Below, in pieces: positions 58,729 to 64,000 of a DNA stretch of 64,000 nt. The notes under the pieces were generated by a model, which did no database searches, had not been told where the DNA came from, and was given only the letters and a program-made list of their open reading frames with translations. Origin of the DNA: Caprimulgus europaeus (taxonomy: Eukaryota > Chordata > Aves > Caprimulgiformes > Caprimulgidae). How positions within the stretch are numbered: the first letter of the stretch is position 1; each line of letters starts with the position of its first letter. Both the position numbers and the translations under genes were made by a program. The stretch spans positions 48,781,037 through 48,845,036 of the forward strand of contig OU015525.1 in the NCBI GenBank assembly GCA_907165065.1, read 5' to 3'.

Positions 58729-61700
58729 CTGTCCAGCACCGATCACAAAGTCAGCGCTCATTAAGTAATAAAAATAAAATACTATAGGAAAACAATTAAA
58801 TAATTCAAACTCTTCTTACTTGGTATCGAATCTGTTGTCATATCAAATATTCATGTGAAATAAGGTGTGTCTGTATGGAGAGAAAATGCAAATGTTGATG
58901 CTTTGCTACAACTTGATGCCAGTGCTCTAAGGCAAGAGCATGGAGGTGGATCACACGTGCAAAAATGTCCTCCTCCTCTCTTGCCTTCCTTAGTTCTGTG
59001 TGTGTGTGTGTGTAAGCTGTCCCTTCTTGCCTGGAAACCTGTAACATGCTGCCACTTAATCTGTGGTATCAGTGACAGCTATGGGATGTTCAAGTACAGC
59101 TCCGTTCATCCATGTGCTTCCAGTTTGACTTTCAGTAAATGTTTAATGATCCTTTTCAATTACTGGACCAAACAGTATTTGACAAGAATGCACCTTGTCT
59201 AATACTAGCACTTAGACAGGAGTGCATTTTTTAGACAGCACTTAGCATCCACAATGTTGTCATGATATTTGTGAATGTACTCTCAGGTTGATCTTAATGA
59301 CCCCATTACAAAGGTCTTCTCATGCCTTGCTGTGTTATTGTCTCTCTTTCCTTGACTTTACTGATAAAGAGCTGTCAGAGTTCACCTGGGAACACTTTTA
59401 CACTCAAAGTCCTATGTTCAAGCCTTAAAAGGACATTGGCTTTACTGGTATGGCTGTAACTACCATTGGAGAAGTAGGTTCCCTGTATGAGACCATGTGA
59501 GACTGATCCTTTGGGTCCTCTGGCTGAGTCTGATCTCACCTGTGTATCGTGCGCCCCTCTGCTGTGTGTCTCATGTATCCCTCAGCCTCCATGCAGGGGA
59601 AGGGTTTCAGGTACAGAGTGGTCTCACTGTGGCTGCTGCTCCTGGGCTAGATGTCCATGGGAGCCAGGGTGTGCAGCAGGAGGTTGTGCCCTACAGGGAA
59701 GGCATGGGCCCAGGTGTCAGGACACAGCCCATACAGAAGACACACAGGTACATGGAAGAAGGCAGATGAAAGAATATTGCTGTTCAAATGACTTGGGCAA
59801 ATACTTGGCAAGTAGGCAATTAAATAAGCCATTGAGGGATATGGCTGCAGAGCTGGGGCTGCCCCTTTACCTGGCATCCAGAGGTACTTTTTGCAGTTAT
59901 GAAGGCAGACAATGAATTCCCCCTCTAACGTTATGCTCACATCCTGTAACTACCATCCCTCCAACCCATCAGGGTGTGAAAACGGATCGTCTGCCTGACC
60001 CCTTCCTCTGCAGTAATGAACAAACAACAGGATATAGCAGGCCCTTGATGGGCTCTGGAGATGCTCTCGGAGCATGCCCAGCATAGCCTGTCTAGACTGA
60101 GTTCCTTGTAAAACTCTCTGAAGGCTTCACTTTCTTTTAAAAGATTTCTGGAAAATCAACCACCACCATCTTGCATCCACCTAGGGGTTAGGAAGCAGGA
60201 AACCCACATTCAGTTCCTATCCTTGTTGGAAAGAATTCAAACACACTTCTAGTCATTAGACTATAGGTTTTTCTGGGAATGCTTTACCACTCCTCATGAA
60301 GCTGCACCACTGTGCAGAAAAATGGTTTGAATTCATTGAGAGAAGGAGAAAGGGCGAGTGAAAGCATGACTCCCCAGGCTAATGATTAGGCAGCATTTTC
60401 GGAAGTAGGAGGAGGTAGGCTCCAGTCATTCCTCCTGTTTTGTGCTTTGGCTCATGCCTGTTTCATATCATGTCCTCATTCTTTCAGTTAAACTGGTGCA
60501 TTTTGGTATTGTGAACAAGCAGTTACAGCCTGGTGCCTACCTACTGTGCATGCTCACGGCGTTCTGCCTATACAGTGATTTTATTCTGCGTATGTCAATG
60601 AAGGAAGCTGAAGTTTCTCCTCTATTTCCATTTATATGGGATGGAGTCTATGGGGCTGATCCAGTTGCAATGAAAACTTCTCTTTTTGTCAAGTTTTTTT
60701 TTCCCTCCAACCATTTTCACAGTGTCATCTTTCATTAAGGTCACATTAGTGCTTCTGGAACAGCCGTATTTTATTGGGCTCTCTCAAAAGAGGATGAGTC
60801 AGACCATCTGATATTATTTTGTTAAGTTCATTTTTGATTTGCTGAGTTTAGTCCAGATATGAACACATCTTGTCCAATTTATCTTTAATATAGTACAGAC
60901 ACTGGCACAGACACTGCTCTTGGTTATACTAGTGTAAATTTGGGGACATGCCAATGGAACGCTGCCAAGGCCATTTTAAAATTTCACTTTCAGCATTGCT
61001 AGAACTGCTAGCTTCTCAGGAAGCAGGCTGCCACGGTGGGATGAGCCAGTGTACCATTTCTCAATAGCTCTGCAATTCTCTCTTGGTTGGAGAATATCCC
61101 AGGTAACACAGTACAACTGAAGTCAGACAGGGCCAAAAGGCTGCTTCACATAGCCTGAGGCTGACTGGATGGCTAGTTCACATAAGCCTTGACTGACGGG
61201 GATAAGCTGGTGGGATTTAATCAGTAAAGAGGGAAAAATGAAATAAACTTTGTACGACTGGCAAGAACCATGACTACTCAATGTATTTATCACCTGGCTA
61301 TTTCCCAGAGTCATACGGTAAAACAAAGAAGAAATGAACAGCATCCAACCTGTCCAAACTGTATTTGCTCAGAATTAGCACACGCTGCAAAGTCTGTATC
61401 AGGAAAAGGCAGCTGGATGCTGTCACAGCTTTTCCAAGAAAACAGGAGTTGTGTGTAATTCCCCTGGGTTTATGTGTGTGCCCCAACATTCTGCAGTAAA
61501 TGTTAAAAATGTAAATGACTTACTGATTTATCCAGCCACCTAAGTACTTTGATATATCAGTCTTCTGATGAATTTTCAGATTTTAGCCCATGCAACAGAA
61601 AAGGCAGCTGATAGTAATTTAGATTTCCTTGAGACTCAGAATGGATAATTTGCACTCAGTATCCAGTTAAAACCTTTATATTTTTTTTGTACTTCATAGG

Positions 61701-62258
61701 TCTGAAGGTTGTTTGGCATCTCTCACTTAAATGAAGCCAGAGCATATGATAGAAAATCCTTTTAATATGTACTTCATGCTAAATCAGTGATAAATACGGA
61801 GTAAAATTGACCCCGCTCTCTGGAATGAATCATGACAAGCCCAGGTTGTCGGGAATGGCAGCCTGCTGTGAACATTGATACCTCTGTAATTATTGATTTA
61901 TGGAACTCTCCTGTCTTTGATCAGTTATCTTTCTACCCTTTGCATGTTTACTTGGTTGTTTACTATTGCCTACGCTCTAACTTGTGAGCTCTGTGGGTTA
62001 GCAATTGACTTTGTATAATTTTGGAGTGACATCTTGTACTCTTGTACATCTTGTACTCTTAAGAGTCCTTGGAAACCTCTGCGAAGAAAAACAGTAAGGT
62101 GTAGTTTTGCAGTTTTCGTGGAGCTAAAATGCTTTTTGACATCCATGCCATCAAATATATGCAGTGCTTTTGCCATCTTGTGCTGATTATTTGAATCAAG
62201 GTTTCATTTGTCAGATATTTTACAGATGTTTAATCTTTTCAACAAATAAAACTTACCA
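58729..62258. other. unique sequence, no gene recognised
   Basis: AT-leaning single-copy sequence with a (TG)n run at 58997-59013. Two overlapping plus-strand open frames at 59487-59915 and an opposing minus-strand frame show no family resemblance. Confidence 0.45.
58997..59013. repeat. (TG)n microsatellite
   Basis: About eight and a half perfect TG units. Confidence 0.85.
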
Positions 62259-62693
62259 TTAGGATACACAGCACACTTTACTGCCAAGAGTGATAGTCTG
62301 GGATGAAGCCAACGCTGTGGATGAATGGCGTCTGCCAGGCCTCCGGGCTTTACGTGGACCTTTTAGGACTGCCTTCCTGAAGGCCCCAAGTGTAGCTTCT
62401 TGCAAGGCAAGCCCCACAGCGTAGAGACTGGGCCTCTGGCTTCCCTCTCTTCCCAAATGGAAGACCCAAATTCTGGTCTACTCTTATCCCTGCCTTAGTA
62501 AAAGCTGAAACTTTTTGTGACACCACAAGATAAAGCTTTTTGAAAGACTGTAAGGCAACTTGAAAGCCCCTGGTTGTAAGCAGGTTTCTGTCTGAAGCTC
62601 TCGGTGGACTTAGCACTTTGAGGGGTGGGTGAGCACTGATGGGTGGTAGCGAAGAGGTCGTCTTTACTTTTCCCAGTAGGGACCATGGTGGCT
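62259..62693 (-). other. minus-strand open stretches, possible broken exon
   Basis: On the minus strand an ATG at 62686-62684 in an ideal Kozak context (AGCCACCATGG) opens 63 codons to a TAA at 62495, including GKSKDDLFATTHQCSPTPQS. Downstream, other frames remain open (62259-62456, ending GSKVCCVS; and 62350-62616). The frames do not join without shifts, so this could be separate exons, the decayed 3' part of a gene, or chance. It directly abuts the LTR at 62694. No family was recognised. Confidence 0.22.
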
Positions 62694-63325
62694 TGTCCTG
62701 GTTTTGCTAGGGTAGAGATAATTTTCTTCTTAGTCACTAGAAAGTGCTGTGTTTTAGTTTCAGTATTGGATTTGTTATGAGAAGAATTTTGAATAACTTA
62801 GTAATGTTTTTAGTTGTGTCTGGAAGTCAAAGAACTCTGTATTTTGCTAGTCTGCAGGTGTAAAGGACTGGCGGGGAGAGCATAGTAATTAGCAAAACCT
62901 AAAATTGGCATTCGGATATGCCAGTGAGATATTCCATATCATATAACGCCATGTTCAGTATATTAATGAGGGTTGACTGGAAAGCTGGAGTGTTCTCTCA
63001 GGGGTCACTCAGGATTGCTCTTCCAGGATTGCAGTTTCAGTTTTGGGGCTGTCTCTGTTCTGTGATCGCTACCTGGGGACAGGCTGGCAATTGGTTGAGG
63101 GATGGTCAGCAATTGCACGGTGCATTGCTCATTTGCATATTCTATCTTTACTGTTATTATAATTATTATTTTAATTATTAATCTATTTCAATTATTAAAT
63201 TGTTTTTGTCTCAACGCATGAGTTTTCTCACTTTTACCCTTCTGATTCTCTTCCCTGTCCCATTGGTGGAGGGTGAGCGAGCTGCTGTTTGGCATTTGGC
63301 TGCCAGCCAGGCTAAAACCACCACA
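62694..63325 (+). mobile_element. LTR of an avian endogenous retrovirus, plus strand
   Basis: It begins TGTCCTGGTTTTGCTAGGGT and ends GGCTAAAACCACCACA, the ends of a well-known bird LTR family that starts TGTCCTGGTTTCAGCTGGGA and ends TTAAACCACGACA. Internal landmarks agree in order: TTCTTAGTCACTAGAAAGTG, then GTGAGATATTCCATATCATA. Next come CAGTATATTAATG (decayed TATA region, about 62956), GGTCAGCAATTGCACGGTGC and TTTTGTCTCAACGCATGAGT. ATTAAA at 63194-63199 serves as the polyadenylation signal and sets the plus orientation. Flanks TGGCT and CAGCT agree at only three of five bases, so the duplication is decayed or the ends are off by a base or two. No internal viral sequence adjoins it: a solo LTR. 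Confidence 0.88.
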
Positions 63326-64000
63326 CAGCTGCACAAAGGCCCTGGACTATGATGCTTAATGGTCTTGTGCTCACACAGCAAAGCAAAACTTAATCCAGGT
63401 ATGCCAGGGGGTAAGTTTGTCAACAGAAGGCTCTCTGCCAGCTTGCCTGAACTGCTACCAGAATCCAGCTTCATGGGTTTAAGCATCTTCACACTGTCCT
63501 GTCTATGCTTTAGGGCTGTATTGTTCTTGGAGAAATCATCCCTTTGCCTCCAGGGTTCTTGCCAGGTGTGGGTTATCAGGAGGTCCGTGGGAGCTTTCTC
63601 CGGCTGTGTGACCCCTGCCTGGCTTGGTGTCTGACACCGTATCACTTGGCTGAGCTACGCCTATGCAGAGATGGGGATGGCTTCATCCACGTGATATCTG
63701 CAGAGAGAGAGGGCCTATGCCTGTCTGTAGTCCCCTTCTGTCCTAAAGGGACCCTGCAAAACCTTAGCTTCTGTATCTTACCAAAGTAGATGGTAATGTG
63801 TTTTTCTCCAGCTGTTACTGCTTGCACCAGGTACTGCAGGAGCCAGATGAGATTTGGGGCTGGATGCCAAAGGCCTGGGGACTGCGCTGGGTTTCCACAC
63901 ATTGCCACTCACTGACTTCACTCCGCCTCTCAGGACCCCCAGGCAGATTGAGAACCACAGGCAGAGTCCACAGATGGGTCACCCAGATTTTATCATCACT
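63326..64000. other. sequence right of the LTR, minus strand partly open
   Basis: The minus strand is open from 63645 into the LTR, with a hydrophilic translation including NNTALKHRQDSVKMLKPMKL, and another frame is open at 63642-63908. A CTCTCTCTCTGCAG acceptor-like site occurs on the minus strand near 63700. The plus strand is open too (63359-63634). I recognise no family; it may be exon remains or chance. Confidence 0.3.

Noticed and set aside
1..64000. Bacterial-type systems, CRISPR arrays, tRNA or rRNA genes
   Set aside because: The repeats identify the window as bird nuclear DNA; no direct-repeat/spacer array, tRNA cloverleaf with A and B boxes in functional form, or rRNA sequence was seen.

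Overview
This is non-coding-rich vertebrate DNA, almost certainly from a bird. The best evidence is the set of interspersed repeats. There is a CR1 LINE 3' end finishing in nine perfect ATTCTATG units (44262-44870), and shorter CR1 3' ends lie at 20580-20806 and 46197-46334. Much older CR1 relics lie at 33585-33690 and 35440-35690. Long terminal repeats of the bird endogenous-retrovirus type lie at 31805-32760, 52020-53155 and 62694-63325. The mix of LTR families looks more like a neoavian bird than a chicken-type genome; that is an inference from remembered repeat families. No bacterial-style genes, operons, CRISPR arrays, tRNA or rRNA genes were seen. Nearly every open frame in the window is short and looks like chance.

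Layout. 1-20 kb is mainly single-copy sequence, with two MIR-like SINE relics (about 6690-6812 and 7565-7665) and weak candidate exons at 4071-4312 and 14014-14288. 20-27 kb holds one CR1 end and one tRNA-SINE-like relic. 27.6-31.7 kb appears to be a very old minus-strand retrovirus-like element: two diverged, similarly ordered LTR-like segments flank broken coding remains that include a coiled coil. A younger solo LTR follows immediately (31805-32760). 33-52 kb is again mostly unique sequence with CR1 pieces. A second, related solo LTR (52020-53155) has perfect CTCCT target-site duplications.

The one convincing gene signal is the CpG island at about 54088-54470. It carries GC-rich tandem repeats and, near its downstream edge, an ATG at 54411 opening a 28-base frame that stops at a GTAAGG splice donor. 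The ATG lies inside a 14-base sequence (GTTGCTATGGCGAC) that matches the RFX X-box palindrome at 12 of 14 positions. X-boxes are typical of promoters of ciliary genes, so this may be the 5' end of a plus-strand gene that runs toward or beyond 64 kb. Its identity is not recognised. A possible later exon begins at 58464 with a compatible phase, but the opposite strand is open there too.

At the right end a plus-strand LTR (62694-63325) sits between two stretches that are open on the minus strand, one of which starts with an ideal Kozak context. No complete gene or pathway can be reconstructed here. The window is best read as intergenic or intronic bird DNA with one CpG-island promoter and several generations of retroelements.
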